Counted from the first letter of the stretch, positions 6,416 to 15,653 are shown. The stretch is DNA of 44,799 nucleotides from Lachnospiraceae bacterium UBA3316 (GCA_002361955.1 DESK01000067.1:32744-77542); one strand, 5' to 3'. The notes: a model not told the origin generated them from the letters alone. Translations and numbers: made by a program.

Positions 6416-7657
6416 CTACACACGCCCGTAAATCTCCATCGGCACATACGCCTTTACATAGATGCCCTCCGGCCGGTATTCCTCCTCCAGAAGCTGGCCG
6501 TACTTTCTCACCAGCTGGATCAGCCCTGCCTTGTCGTAGGCGTAGACACGCTCAATCAGTACGTTCCTCTCCCGGAGAAGCTTTTCCAGAACAAGCTTCA
6601 GATCCTCCAGGCCCTCCCCCGTCTTCGCCGAGATTTTCAGCACATAGTCCGCCTTAAAATCCCGCAGGGTTTCCTTTTCCGTCACCTGGTCCTGCTTGTT
6701 AAACAGGGTGATAACCGTCTTATCGTCCACCCCCAGATTGGCCAGGGTCTCATAGACCACCTGCATCTGCTTCTCCATCTGGGGATTGGACGCGTCCACC
6801 ACATGGAGAATGATGTCTGCGTATTTCGCCTCCTCCAGGGTGCTTCGAAAGGCGTCAATCAGATGATGGGGCAGCTTTCTGATAAAGCCCACCGTGTCTG
6901 TCAGCAGAATCCCGGCTCCCCCCGTAAGCTCCAGCATCCGGGTGGTGGGATCCAGGGTGGCAAAGAGCTTATCTTCCTGAAGGACGCCCGCGTCTGTCAG
7001 CGTGTTCAGAAGGGTGGATTTTCCGGCGTTCGTATAGCCCACAATGGCGGCCACCGGCGTGTTGTTCCTGCTGCGGCGCGCCCTGGTCACTTCCCTGTGG
7101 CGCTTCACATCTGCCAGCTCCCTGCCCAGCTGGGCGATACGATCCTTGATCAGCCGCCTGTCCATCTCCAGCTTCTTCTCACCGGGTCCCCTGGTGCCGA
7201 TCCCGCCGCCCAGCCGGGACAGTGAATCCCGCAGGCCTACCAGCCGCGCCTGCCGGTATTTGAGCTGGGCCAGCTCCACCTGGATCTTTCCCTCGCTGGT
7301 GCTGGCTCTGGCCGCGAAAATATCCAGGATCAAAAGCGTCCTGTCCATCACCTTGATGTCCAGCTCCTGCTCCAGGCTCCGGAGCTGCACCGGCGATAAC
7401 TCATCATCACACACAATGCCCGTGGCGTCCAGCTCATCCGCCAGGAGGCGAAGCTCCTCTATTTTTCCCTTTCCGATATACGTCACAGGATGCATGGTCT
7501 CCCGGTTCTGGATCAGTGTTCCCACCGTCACAGCCCCCGCCGTAGACGCCAGCTCGGACAGTTCCTTCAGCGATTCCTCCGTATCATCCCCGTCGCTCTC
7601 CTGTACTCCCACCAGGATCACCCGCTCCTCGATTTCCTTAAACTCATAATATTCCAT
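6416..7657 (-). CDS. hflX: GTPase HflX
   Basis: Ribosome-associated GTPase of the TRAFAC/Obg-HflX class that splits stalled or hibernating 70S ribosomes under stress. The 413 residues show the N-terminal HflX domain (about 1-190, including VTYIGKGKIEEL and the GGIGTRGPGEKKLE linker) and the G domain. The G domain has the P-loop GYTNAGKST (about 206-214), DTVGFIRKLPHHLIDAF (G3) and NKQD (G4), followed by a C-terminal domain. The length is normal and all nucleotide-binding motifs are intact. The start MEYYEFKEI is preceded by an AGGCAGG site at rather long spacing. It lies 31 bases downstream of the TPR lipoprotein gene and is probably cotranscribed with it. Confidence 0.95.
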   Translation of the reverse strand: MEYYEFKEIEERVILVGVQESDGDDTEESLKELSELASTAGAVTVGTLIQNRETMHPVTYIGKGKIEELRLLADELDATGIVCDDELSPVQLRSLEQELDIKVMDRTLLILDIFAARASTSEGKIQVELAQLKYRQARLVGLRDSLSRLGGGIGTRGPGEKKLEMDRRLIKDRIAQLGRELADVKRHREVTRARRSRNNTPVAAIVGYTNAGKSTLLNTLTDAGVLQEDKLFATLDPTTRMLELTGGAGILLTDTVGFIRKLPHHLIDAFRSTLEEAKYADIILHVVDASNPQMEKQMQVVYETLANLGVDDKTVITLFNKQDQVTEKETLRDFKADYVLKISAKTGEGLEDLKLVLEKLLRERNVLIERVYAYDKAGLIQLVRKYGQLLEEEYRPEGIYVKAYVPMEIYGRV

Positions 7658-7688
7658 AAATGCCGCTACCTGCCTTTCCTGCCGCCGT

Positions 7689-8759
7689 TTACCCTACCGT
7701 AGAGAGGAATTCCGCCTCCTTCTGTCCCGCCTCGTCCGTCGGGTATTTTTCCACATAAGCTTCCGCTTTAGCCCTCGCTGTGGCAAAATCCCTTTTCTGC
7801 TCATAGGCCACAATCTCATTAAAATACAGCTCCTGCTTTCCCTGCTCCTCCTCCAGAGCCAGGCCTTTTTGTATGGCTGCCAGCGCCGCGTCATAATCCT
7901 CCTGGGCAATCTCCGCCAGCGCGATCCCATTATATGCCTCCGGCGTCTCACCGATCTCCGCGATATACTGCTCATAAAGCCCCGCCGACCTTACGGGATC
8001 CTCCAGGGCCAGAGCGATTTTCCCCATCAGGAGGAGGGCGTCTCCATCCTTCTCTCCCACAAGCTCCGCAAGCTGCTCCTGGGCCTTCTCATAATTCTCT
8101 AAATAATAGTAAATCTTCGCCTTATGATAAGCGTCTTCCTTCGTATCTTTCTCAATCGTCAGAGCCTTCTGGAGATACTCATCCCCCGTGGCCGACAGCT
8201 TTTCTTCCTTATAGGCCTCATAGATATCTAAATACAGATCGTAATCTTCGGGGGAAGCCTCCACCGCCGCGTCAAAATTTACCTGGGCTGCCTTTTCATC
8301 CCCCTTTTTCAAATAACAGATCCCCGTCAGGCAGAACGCGTCCCCCTCCCCGGAGATATCCAGGATTTTCCCGCAGGTCTCGATCGTCTTTTCATAATTC
8401 TGCCAACGATAGAAAGCCGCCGCCTGATAATACAGAATATCCTTGCGTGTCTCCTTCTGCTGTTCCTTCGTCTCAGAGAGAGCCTGGTCAAAAAACTGCA
8501 CGGCCTTCTCATACTCTCCAAGCCCCATATAAGCCATGCCTGCCCCCCGGTATGCCCGGATCAGATCCTTTCCGTCCGCGATCGCCGTGTCAAAAGAAGA
8601 CAGGGCCTCCTGGTAATCTCCCTTTTCCACAGCAGCCATGCCCGTCTCAACAAGCGTCGGCTCCCCCTCCGTTCTCTGACATCCCGCCAGAGAAAGACCT
8701 AAGAGCAGCAGGGCTGCCCATCTCTTCACATTTTTCACAATCTGCCTCCATTTATTCAT
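7689..8759 (-). CDS. TPR-repeat lipoprotein
   Basis: Secreted lipoprotein of 356 residues. It starts MNKWRQIVKN with a basic n-region, a hydrophobic stretch (about 18-26) and the lipobox LSLAGC, whose Cys near 27 would be lipid-anchored to the outer face of the membrane. The mature part consists almost wholly of tetratricopeptide-like helical repeats of about 34 residues, for example AYRGAGMAYMGLGEYEKAVQ and AYNGIALAEIAQEDYDAALA, which usually serve as protein-binding scaffolds. No enzymatic domain is seen. The ATG start was chosen over three near-cognate codons just upstream; the GAGGAGG site lies unusually far (28 bases) from it. The position between an amidohydrolase gene and hflX does not reveal its partner. 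Confidence 0.85.
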   Translation of the reverse strand: MNKWRQIVKNVKRWAALLLLGLSLAGCQRTEGEPTLVETGMAAVEKGDYQEALSSFDTAIADGKDLIRAYRGAGMAYMGLGEYEKAVQFFDQALSETKEQQKETRKDILYYQAAAFYRWQNYEKTIETCGKILDISGEGDAFCLTGICYLKKGDEKAAQVNFDAAVEASPEDYDLYLDIYEAYKEEKLSATGDEYLQKALTIEKDTKEDAYHKAKIYYYLENYEKAQEQLAELVGEKDGDALLLMGKIALALEDPVRSAGLYEQYIAEIGETPEAYNGIALAEIAQEDYDAALAAIQKGLALEEEQGKQELYFNEIVAYEQKRDFATARAKAEAYVEKYPTDEAGQKEAEFLSTVG

Positions 8760-8798
8760 CACCAACAAAACGCAACTGTTACCGTATCCTCCTCAGGA

Positions 8799-10091
8799 TC
8801 AAAAGGATCTTTTCTCTTGCCTGAGCCTCCGGATAATTCTGTTCGCCTTCTCATAGATCTCTTCCGGCTCCGTGCCGATATAGAAGCTGCCTTCCTCATA
8901 AAGAATCCTGCCGTTTACCATGGTGAGCTTTACATTCTGTTTGCTGCCGCTATAGACAATGTTTTTTGTGATGTTATTCATCGGCTGCATATTGGGCTGA
9001 TGCAAATCCAGAATGATAAGATCCGCCTTTTTCCCCGGCTCTAAGATATCGCACGCGGACAGGCCCATGGCTCCCGCCCCTCCCACAGTGGCCATAGACA
9101 AGATCCTGTCCGCGTCCATGGCCGCCGCGTCCTGCTCCCGGAGCTTTGCGAGCCCCGTAGCCAAAAACATCTCGCGAAACATATCCAGGCAGTTATTGCT
9201 GGCGGGCCCGTCGGTGCCGATGGCAAGGCCGATGCCCCGCCTGTCCATCTCCGCGAGGGGCGCCAGGCCGCTGGCAAGCTTCAGGTTAGAAGCCGGGTTT
9301 GTCACTGCCCACACACCGCGCTCCTTGAGAATCCGCAGGTCCCGCTCCGTCATATGCACGCAGTGGAAGCCGCCCCCTCCATAGGTAAACATCCCCAGGC
9401 TGTCCAGATAAACCGCCGGCGTTTTCCTGTTTCTCTCCAGACACCCCTTTACTTCCTCCTCCGTCTCCGCCAGATGGGTGTAAACGGGGGCCTTATATTT
9501 TTCTGCCAGGGACGCGATCCCCTCGAGGATCTCCCTGGAGGTCGTATACTCCCCATGGAAGCCCAGGCGGTAGCTGATCAGCTCGTGGAAGTGATTGTAT
9601 CTCCGGTAATACTGTTCTTCCTTCTCCACGGACTGGGTAAAATCATTGACTGCCCCGCAGATCACCGTGCGGAAGCCGCAGTCCACCGAAGCCCGGGCCA
9701 TAGCCTCTGGCTCCAGATACATATCAAAATTGGCGGTAATGCCGCTGGTGAGATATTCCAGGATGGCCAGCCTGCACAGCTCATAGATATCCTCCGGCGA
9801 AAGCAGCGCTTCCATGGGAAACACCTTTTCCTCCAGCCATTGTTTTAAGGGCAGGTCATCCGCGTAGGACCGCAGAAACGTCATGGCCGAGTGGGTGTGG
9901 GCGTCCTTAAACCCCGGCATCAGAAGATTTCCCTGTACGTCGATTTCCCGGTCCCAGCTCAGGGGCTCCTCTTCGTCCTCCTCCAGACCCACGTGCACGA
10001 TCTCGCTCCCCCGGACCCACAGCTCTCCCGCCCGGACGCGAAGGCCCTCCGCCATTGTCAATATCCTGGCATTATAAAAACGCACATTCAT
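8799..10091 (-). CDS. Amidohydrolase of the MtaD/TrzN type (probable S-adenosylhomocysteine or methylthioadenosine deaminase)
   Basis: Metal-dependent cytoplasmic hydrolase, 430 residues. The amidohydrolase fold is visible from its metal ligands in order: DAHTHSAM (HxH, about residue 60), THLAETEEE (His), FHCVHMTERD (His) and IGTDGPASNNCLDM (Asp). The spacing and the last motif match the group that deaminates S-adenosylhomocysteine, 5'-methylthioadenosine and related adenosyl compounds, or dechlorinates triazines. The substrate is inferred, and guanine deaminase-like activity cannot be excluded. The start at 10091 (MNVRFYNARIL) follows GAAGGGGG; a TTG inside that site was rejected. It appears to head a group with the TPR lipoprotein gene 39 bases downstream and hflX. 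Confidence 0.85.
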   Translation of the reverse strand: MNVRFYNARILTMAEGLRVRAGELWVRGSEIVHVGLEEDEEEPLSWDREIDVQGNLLMPGFKDAHTHSAMTFLRSYADDLPLKQWLEEKVFPMEALLSPEDIYELCRLAILEYLTSGITANFDMYLEPEAMARASVDCGFRTVICGAVNDFTQSVEKEEQYYRRYNHFHELISYRLGFHGEYTTSREILEGIASLAEKYKAPVYTHLAETEEEVKGCLERNRKTPAVYLDSLGMFTYGGGGFHCVHMTERDLRILKERGVWAVTNPASNLKLASGLAPLAEMDRRGIGLAIGTDGPASNNCLDMFREMFLATGLAKLREQDAAAMDADRILSMATVGGAGAMGLSACDILEPGKKADLIILDLHQPNMQPMNNITKNIVYSGSKQNVKLTMVNGRILYEEGSFYIGTEPEEIYEKANRIIRRLRQEKRSF

Positions 10092-10163
10092 AAAAGCTTC
10101 GCCCCCTTCCAAGAAGTTCCCTTTCTAAGAGAGAGTATCACAAATCCTCCCTGAAAAGCAACC

Positions 10164-12034
10164 TTACTGATACACATACCACCACCGAAAGACTGCTTTT
10201 TTCCAAATACCAAGCTCCCGGTACACCTCCCGGCTGATTTTCCGGTACATTTTCCGGGCAAACAGGTTCTCCGCCTCTGTCACTGATCCCTTAGAAAAAT
10301 TAGCCCGCACCGCCAGGTCGATGAGTCTTTGAAACTCCTCCCGCTCCAGCCACGGAAACCTGGCAAGGGCCCGTTCCGCAAAGATTTCCTCCTGGCAGTC
10401 CTCGTTCTCGGAAAAACCGGCGAACCGCAGGACGCTGCACACATCGTAAAACACCTCCCTGGCTCCCTGCTCTTCGCGTCTCCTTAGGATCCACCTCCGC
10501 CTTCCGGACAGCCCCAGTATCCCCGCTGCCACGGCCAAAAGCACGCCGATGGCCCATGCCGGTATCTTCTCTTTTTCATTTTCCCTCTCCTTCTGATCCC
10601 GGGATCTCTCCGGAGCGGAAGTCTCCTTCCTGTTTTCCTGCTCCGTCTGCCTTTCCGTCATCTGGATATCTGTATCCATCTGCGTATAGCCCGGAGTCAC
10701 CTCCACCGGAACCCAGCCCCTGTCATTCACAAAAATCTCCGTCCAGGCATGAGCCCTGCTGTCCTTCACCCAGGCACTGTATTTCTCGCCCTCCCTGCGG
10801 AATTCCCTGGCGGGAACGACGTATCCTGTCACGTACCTGGCAGGAATCCCATACATGCGGAACAGCAGCGTAGCTGCCGTAGCGAAATGCACACAGTACC
10901 CTTCATGCTTTTCAAATAAAAAGTACTCCGCGAAATCCACGTCCTCCGGAAATTTCCCCACGGCGATATTATAGGAAGCATGCTGTTTCAGAAAATCCTT
11001 AATATGCCGGCAGAGATCCTCCAAATCCTCCGGATGGTAGGCCGCGCAGGCCTCCTCCAGCCTGGGCAGAAAGTCACTTTTCCAGGAGGTATATTTCGAA
11101 TACGCAAAGCTCGGATAGTTGTCAAGGCTGCTTCCAACGTCCTGGCTGCTCAGATCCCAGCTCTTGATCAGGGAGCCCGGATAATACTGATACGAAAGAT
11201 ATCCGCTGCCCCGGTCCTCCGGCATAGACCCATAAGGCTTGTATTCGTAGCCTTCCGCCCCATCCTCCGGCTGTATCTCCATTAAAAAGGGCTCCGTCAC
11301 TCCATTCTGTTCCGCGCAGGCCTGAAATTTTCGGAAATACAGGGCGTCTGCCTGGCTGCTGATGGATTCATCCAGAGGGAGCCATCGTTCCCTCGTATAA
11401 TTCGCCCCCGTATAACACCTGAGATAAATGGTTTCCTCAGGCTTTCTGTCTGTAGTGACCTGGGCCACCTTCCGGTTGGTACTGGATACATAATCCGCAA
11501 TGTCCAGCTCCCCGTTTCCCACTCCCGCCAAAGCCCAGGTGGTATTCCATCCGTAAAGCCGGTTATCCAGCTTCTTGATCAGATCGCTGCTCTGTATCCT
11601 TTCCTTTACTTTCGCCTCATTGGCAAACAGGGGCTTGATATAAGGGGCGAGCAGCCCCGCTCCCACAGTCAGAAACAATATGGTCAGCACCGCCGTCAAA
11701 AACGTCCCCGCCTTCTCCCCCTTCATCTGGCCAAGGCCGTCTGTGGAAAACGTGCCTGACAGACAGAAGATCACCAGGCAGGTGGACGTAAAATCCGGCG
11801 CCTGCCCCACGGCCAGCACGGCGCTCAGGATCACGGCCACGCCGATAGCGGCCACCAGCCGGCCTCCCCGCAGCACAAGGCTGGAAAACAGGATGGCCGA
11901 CCAGAGAAAAATCACAGCCAGAAGCACCGCCAGGGCCTCTTTGCCGTACATGTCCAGATCGTGGACCTGAACCTCTCCGCCGTGCTGGTAAGCCTCGACC
12001 ACCCGCCGTATCACCTCTGCCGCCGCATTCCCCC
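10164..12034 (-). CDS. Transglutaminase-like membrane protein, main part (separated from its N-terminus by a frameshift)
   Basis: C-terminal bulk of a TgpA-type protein. After the break come membrane helices (ALAVLLAVIFLWSAILFSSL and following), a large extracellular region and a transglutaminase core. The core has the catalytic Cys in EGYCVHFATAATLLFRM, the His in SRAHAWTEIF and the Asp in NDRGWVPVEVTPG. A charged low-complexity linker, one more helix (AIGVLLAVAAGILGL) and a cytoplasmic tail complete it. Such proteins process or crosslink cell-surface material, and the exact substrate is unknown. The frame stays open to 12128, but residues encoded upstream of about 12034 read as out-of-frame translation of the neighbouring segment. 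Together with the 12011-12340 frame it would give a normal protein of about 725 residues. It is the last gene of the MoxR-DUF58 operon. Confidence 0.8.
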
Positions 12035-12340
12035 TGCCAGCAGCATATCGAAGTTGCGGTACAGCAGCCAGCCATAAACGGCGATCGTCAGGACCACCAG
12101 AAATTTCGTATATTTTCCGGCCATACAAACCACGGCGAAGAAAATACCCATCACGAGAATCGCCCCATTAAGGGCCTCCCGATCGCAGGGAATCTCAAAG
12201 ACTCCTAAAAATCCATATACGCAGCCGTACACGCCCGCGTAAAAATAGAAAAGAAGGAAAACAAGAGCCAGGAAACGCTCCCTGATTCCCGTGCTCTCAC
12301 TCTGCCGCGTCAGTCTGATCCCATGCTCCTTCTCCTTCAT
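12011..12340 (-). CDS. N-terminal fragment of the transglutaminase-like membrane protein
   Basis: A 109-codon frame beginning MKEKEHGIRLTRQ, starting 2 bases after the DUF58 stop and thus in operon position. It encodes a short cytoplasmic lead and three hydrophobic helices (ALVFLLFYFYAGVYGCVYGF, GAILVMGIFFAVVCMAG, FLVVLTIAVYGWLLY), the usual opening of TgpA-type proteins. It then ends in a short unnatural tail and TGA at 12011-12013. At the G5 tract on the minus strand (12030-12034) the coding sense continues in the -1 frame: adding one G would join the residues LLAG directly to GNAAAEVIRR. It is a gene fragment rather than a complete small protein, unless the break is a sequencing error or tract variation. 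Confidence 0.75.
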   Translation of the reverse strand: MKEKEHGIRLTRQSESTGIRERFLALVFLLFYFYAGVYGCVYGFLGVFEIPCDREALNGAILVMGIFFAVVCMAGKYTKFLVVLTIAVYGWLLYRNFDMLLAGGMRRQR

Positions 12341-12342
12341 GC

Positions 12343-13446
12343 CTATACCTCCAACAAAAACCCTGTGATCTGCTCCTCCACAGCCCCCGGCGCAAGCTCC
12401 AGCGCCTCCTGTCCGTTGACTGTGACAGACGCTTTTGTATCCACCTCCAGGACGCAGGCAAAAGTTTCCCCCGGATACTCCTCCCGATACGCTGCCCGAA
12501 GGGCAATCTCCTCCTCATAGGGCGCCGCGCCCAGCAGCCTGTCTGCCAGTTCATACACCTGTTCCTCGCTTCGGATACTCATCCGGCGCATTCGCTCCTC
12601 CGCCCGGTCAAACCAGGCCGCCACATAAGGGACGCCTGCCTGCTGCATGGAAAAAGCGACAGCCCCTGCCAGCTCATAGAAGGCGTCCATGCGGGAAAGC
12701 CTTTCCCCTTCGCCCTTTTCCATCTGAAAATTCACCAGAAGAAGCACACTGCACCCCACAGGCCGCCCAAGCTCCTTCGTCATCAGCTCCCCCTCCTTGG
12801 CGCTGAGCTTCCAGTGCACCCTCTGAAGGGTATCCCCGTCCCGAAACTCTCTCACCTGAAAGATCTCCGACGGGTCGTCTCCGCTCCTGTGGGGATCATA
12901 CTCTTCGCTGTCCACCGCAAAGGCCCTGGTTTTTTCACTCACCGCCACCTCCATCCGGTAAAAGCCCGGCAGCACATTGACGCAGACCTCCTCACAGTCA
13001 GCGATTTTCCACGAAAAAATTCCCAGATAATCGGACACCCTGGCCCTGGCCACCTTAAAAAAATACCTGCCGCAATACTCTGTCTGGGCCGTACAGAAAA
13101 CCTCTCCTTCCCCTTTCGCAGAAACGCCCGCCGCCAGGGGGATCCTGGCCCCCTTCTTCTCCCAGGCACTTCTCGCCTCCACCACAAAATGCATCTTCGC
13201 GGAGGGCAGAAATCCTCGGTTGCGGATCCACAGCCGCACGTTTATCCTTTCCCCCTTCCCGGCCACCGGAATCCTCACAGACAGTCCGGCTCTGATCTTC
13301 TTTTTCAGATACCGGGAGATCAGGAACATGGCGGCCAGCATAAGAAGCTCAAAGGCAATAAAATACGCCCCGTAGAAGCCGTCATACATGATCTCCACAT
13401 AGGCCGTCAGAAGGATGAGGACAGCATATACGATTATATATCTCAT
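12343..13446 (-). CDS. DUF58 domain membrane protein
   Basis: A 367-residue protein with two N-terminal membrane helices (about 3-20 and 26-43) followed by a basic stretch and a beta-rich region. It then has the DUF58 signature, visible as PHRSGDDPSEIFQVREFRDG and QRVHWKLSAKEGELMTKE. DUF58 proteins almost always follow a MoxR-type ATPase gene and adopt a von Willebrand A-like fold thought to be the client of that ATPase. Here the MoxR stop (TAG) is one base before this ATG, and its end is 2 bases before the transglutaminase start, so the three are translationally coupled. Biochemical function of the family is poorly defined; a role in cell-surface assembly or stress is inferred from the partners. 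Confidence 0.9.
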   Translation of the reverse strand: MRYIIVYAVLILLTAYVEIMYDGFYGAYFIAFELLMLAAMFLISRYLKKKIRAGLSVRIPVAGKGERINVRLWIRNRGFLPSAKMHFVVEARSAWEKKGARIPLAAGVSAKGEGEVFCTAQTEYCGRYFFKVARARVSDYLGIFSWKIADCEEVCVNVLPGFYRMEVAVSEKTRAFAVDSEEYDPHRSGDDPSEIFQVREFRDGDTLQRVHWKLSAKEGELMTKELGRPVGCSVLLLVNFQMEKGEGERLSRMDAFYELAGAVAFSMQQAGVPYVAAWFDRAEERMRRMSIRSEEQVYELADRLLGAAPYEEEIALRAAYREEYPGETFACVLEVDTKASVTVNGQEALELAPGAVEEQITGFLLEV

Positions 13447-13447
13447 A

Positions 13448-14389
13448 CTATCTCCTCATGGGCGTAGGGCGCGCCACCTGCTCCAAAATGCTGTCTGCCA
13501 CTCCCTCCGCCGTCACCCGGCTCACCCTGGCCCTGGAGCTCAGGCGGATCCTGTGCAAGGCCACATCCTTAAATACAAAAACCACATCCGACGGCGTCAC
13601 ATAATCGCGTCCCTCAAGATAAGCGGACGCCCTGGCCATCTTTGCCAGACAGAGCGTTCCTCTGGGACTTAAGCCCAGTTCAAGCATCGGATGGGTCCTG
13701 GTGGCCGCCGCCAGCTCCGCCATATACCGGTACACCCGGTCATGGACAAACAGCTGCTCCGTTTCTTTCTGCATCAGAACCAATTCCTCCGCCCGGATCA
13801 CGGGAAAAACAGAATTTATGGGATTTTCCCCGCTCCTGCCCCGCAGGATCTCCACCTCGTCTTTGACGTCCGGATACCCCATGGACATACAGATCATAAA
13901 CCGGTCCAGCTGGGATTCCGGCAGCATCTGTGTTCCCGCTGAGCCCACCGGGTTCTGGGTAGCAATCACCGTGAAGGGCCTGGGCACCTCCCTGGTAACG
14001 CCGTCCACCGTCACATTCCCCTCCTCCATAACCTCCAAAAGGGCTGACTGAGTCTTGGGTGACGTGCGGTTGATCTCATCTGCAAGGAATAGATTGCACA
14101 TAGCCGCCCCCGGCTGGTACCGGAAGCTCCCCGTCTCCTTTCTGTAAACAGAAAACCCCGTAATATCCGACGGAAGCACATCCGGCGTAAACTGTACCCT
14201 GTTCTGCTTCAGCGCGCAGGCCCTGGAAAAAGCCAGCGCCAGCGTCGTCTTCCCCACGCCGGGAATATCCTCCAGCAAAATATGTCCCCCTGCCAGCATG
14301 GCCATCATGATCTTACGGATACATTCGTCTTTTCCGATCACAACTCTCTTTACTTCCTCTATAATCTTTATGGCCTTCTCAGCGCTCAT
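13448..14389 (-). CDS. MoxR-family AAA+ ATPase
   Basis: Cytoplasmic AAA+ ATPase of 313 residues that acts as a chaperone maturing vWA/DUF58-type partner proteins. Walker A is LLEDIPGVGKTTLAL (about residues 38-52), Walker B is FLADEINRTSPKTQSALLE, and sensor 1 lies near VIATQNP. The C-terminal lid contains the usual LGLSPRGTLCLAKMARASA. The start MSAEKAIKII (14387-14389) follows GGAGG at 7-base spacing. An upstream ATG that lengthens the frame by 20 codons was rejected because those codons overlap a terminator hairpin. The gene order MoxR, DUF58, transglutaminase is a well-known conserved operon in bacteria. Confidence 0.93.
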   Translation of the reverse strand: MSAEKAIKIIEEVKRVVIGKDECIRKIMMAMLAGGHILLEDIPGVGKTTLALAFSRACALKQNRVQFTPDVLPSDITGFSVYRKETGSFRYQPGAAMCNLFLADEINRTSPKTQSALLEVMEEGNVTVDGVTREVPRPFTVIATQNPVGSAGTQMLPESQLDRFMICMSMGYPDVKDEVEILRGRSGENPINSVFPVIRAEELVLMQKETEQLFVHDRVYRYMAELAAATRTHPMLELGLSPRGTLCLAKMARASAYLEGRDYVTPSDVVFVFKDVALHRIRLSSRARVSRVTAEGVADSILEQVARPTPMRR

Positions 14390-14404
14390 AGAAATACCTC
14401 CATA

Positions 14405-14442
14405 AAAAACTCTTATGCCAGTATTGTAACATAAGAGTTTTT
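14405..14442 (-). terminator. Terminator after the dCMP deaminase gene
   Basis: A 13-bp perfect stem (14405-14417 with 14430-14442, AAAAACTCTTATG/CATAAGAGTTTTT) ends in T residues on the minus strand. Its 12-base loop contains TACAAT preceded by TGT on the minus strand, which could serve as an extended -10 for the MoxR operon just downstream. Confidence 0.8.
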
Positions 14443-14482
14443 CTGCCATCGCTTAAGTTTTTATTAACATGGGCCGGGGACT

Positions 14483-14968
14483 TTACAGCGCCAGCGCAAT
14501 TTCCCTGCCGGTGCGCTGATATCTGTAATACCGGATCCCCGCCGCGTCCATCATGCGCTTGGAAGCACAGACGGAAGGCGTCGCGCCGTACTTATCACAG
14601 TCATACACCACAGTCCTGATTCCCGCCTGGATGATCGCCTTGCAGCACTCATTGCAGGGGAACAGGGTCACATAGAGCTTAGCGCCCTCCAGGCTTCCTC
14701 CCCGATAATTTAATATGGCGTTCAGCTCGCTGTGCGTCGTATAAAAATATTTATTATCGATGCCCTCTCCCTCTCTGGCCCAGGGGAATTCCTCGTCGGA
14801 ACATCCGATAGGAAATCCATTGTAGCCCATAGACAGGATCTTGTTGTCCTGACTTACGATACAGGCTCCCACCTGGGTATGGGGATCCTTGGACCGCATG
14901 GCGGAGAGCATGGCCACACCCATAAAATACTCGTCCCAGGATATATAATCCTGCCGCTTATCACTCAT
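14483..14968 (-). CDS. Deoxycytidylate (dCMP) deaminase family protein
   Basis: Zinc enzyme of the cytidine deaminase superfamily, 161 residues, expected to convert dCMP to dUMP, the precursor for thymidylate. The zinc-binding and catalytic motifs are present: THSELNAI (HxE, about residue 79) and PCNECCKAII (PCxxC, about 106). The opening YISWDEYFMGVAMLSAMRSK and the passage DPHTQVGACIV are typical of ComEB/dCMP deaminases. The start follows a GGGAGGA site. It lies 18 bases downstream of upp and shares its operon, so the group combines uracil salvage with dUMP supply. A hairpin terminator follows. Free cytidine deaminases are shorter and worded differently. Confidence 0.92.
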   Translation of the reverse strand: MSDKRQDYISWDEYFMGVAMLSAMRSKDPHTQVGACIVSQDNKILSMGYNGFPIGCSDEEFPWAREGEGIDNKYFYTTHSELNAILNYRGGSLEGAKLYVTLFPCNECCKAIIQAGIRTVVYDCDKYGATPSVCASKRMMDAAGIRYYRYQRTGREIALAL

Positions 14969-14986
14969 CCGGGGTTCCTCCCTCTC

Positions 14987-15616
14987 CTATTTTGTTCCGA
15001 AGATTCTGTCTCCCGCGTCCCCAAGACCGGGAACAATATAGCCATGGTCGTTCAGATGGTCGTCCAGGGCGCCGATGTACACATCTACATCCGGGTGTTC
15101 CTCCTGCATTTTGGCAACGCCCTCCGGCGCCGCAATAATGCACATAAAGCGAATTCTCTTTACGCCCTTATCCTTCAGCATCTGGATCGCCGCAGCGGCA
15201 GAACCACCTGTCGCAAGCATCGGATCCACCACGAACACTTCTCTCTCAGAGGAATCTGCCGGAAGCTTGCAATAATACTCTACAGGCTTCAGTGTCTCCG
15301 GATCCCTGTAAAGACCGATATGTCCCACCTTTGCCGCGGGGATCATCTCAAGCATCCCCTCCACCATGCCAAGGCCGGCCCTCAGAATCGGCACCACCGC
15401 CAGCTTCTTGCCCTGAAGTTCCTTCACTGTGGTTGGGCAGATCGGCGTCTCGATCTCTACATCCTGCAGCTTCAGATCTCTTGTGGCCTCATAGCACATC
15501 AGCATGGCAATCTCGCTGATCATCTGCCGAAAATCCTTTGATCCTACCTCTTTTCTCCTGATGATACCGATTTTATGCCGGATCAATGGATGATCCATCA
15601 CCGTTACTTTTGACAT
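14987..15616 (-). CDS. upp: Uracil phosphoribosyltransferase
   Basis: Salvage enzyme joining uracil and PRPP to give UMP. The 209 residues are the standard length. Visible motifs are IRRKEVGSKDFRQMISEIA near the N-terminus, the region ILRAGLGMVEGML, the PRPP-binding loop VVDPMLATGGSAAAAI (about 128-143) and the uracil-binding C-terminus ending YIVPGLGDAGDRIFGTK. The start is backed by GGAGGAAGAG. It lies between a phosphatase-like gene upstream and dCMP deaminase downstream. In Bacillus subtilis the same neighbourhood (ywlC, ywlE, rpiB, glyA, upp) is conserved, but rpiB and glyA are absent here. Confidence 0.97.
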   Translation of the reverse strand: MSKVTVMDHPLIRHKIGIIRRKEVGSKDFRQMISEIAMLMCYEATRDLKLQDVEIETPICPTTVKELQGKKLAVVPILRAGLGMVEGMLEMIPAAKVGHIGLYRDPETLKPVEYYCKLPADSSEREVFVVDPMLATGGSAAAAIQMLKDKGVKRIRFMCIIAAPEGVAKMQEEHPDVDVYIGALDDHLNDHGYIVPGLGDAGDRIFGTK

Positions 15617-15653
15617 CTCTCTTCCTCCGTTTTCATAATTCTTTAGAATACCG

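Noticed and set aside
6353..7225. Plus-strand frame of 290 codons opposite hflX, and a similar 296-codon proline-rich frame at 7934-8824
   Set aside because: Both are antisense shadows of conserved genes; the second is a low-complexity Pro/Ser sequence typical of such shadows.
12030..12034. Programmed -1 ribosomal frameshift in the transglutaminase gene
   Set aside because: The tract GCA GGG GGA is not a good X XXY YYZ slippery heptamer for re-pairing in the P site, and no stimulating structure stood out; an indel or sequencing error is simpler.
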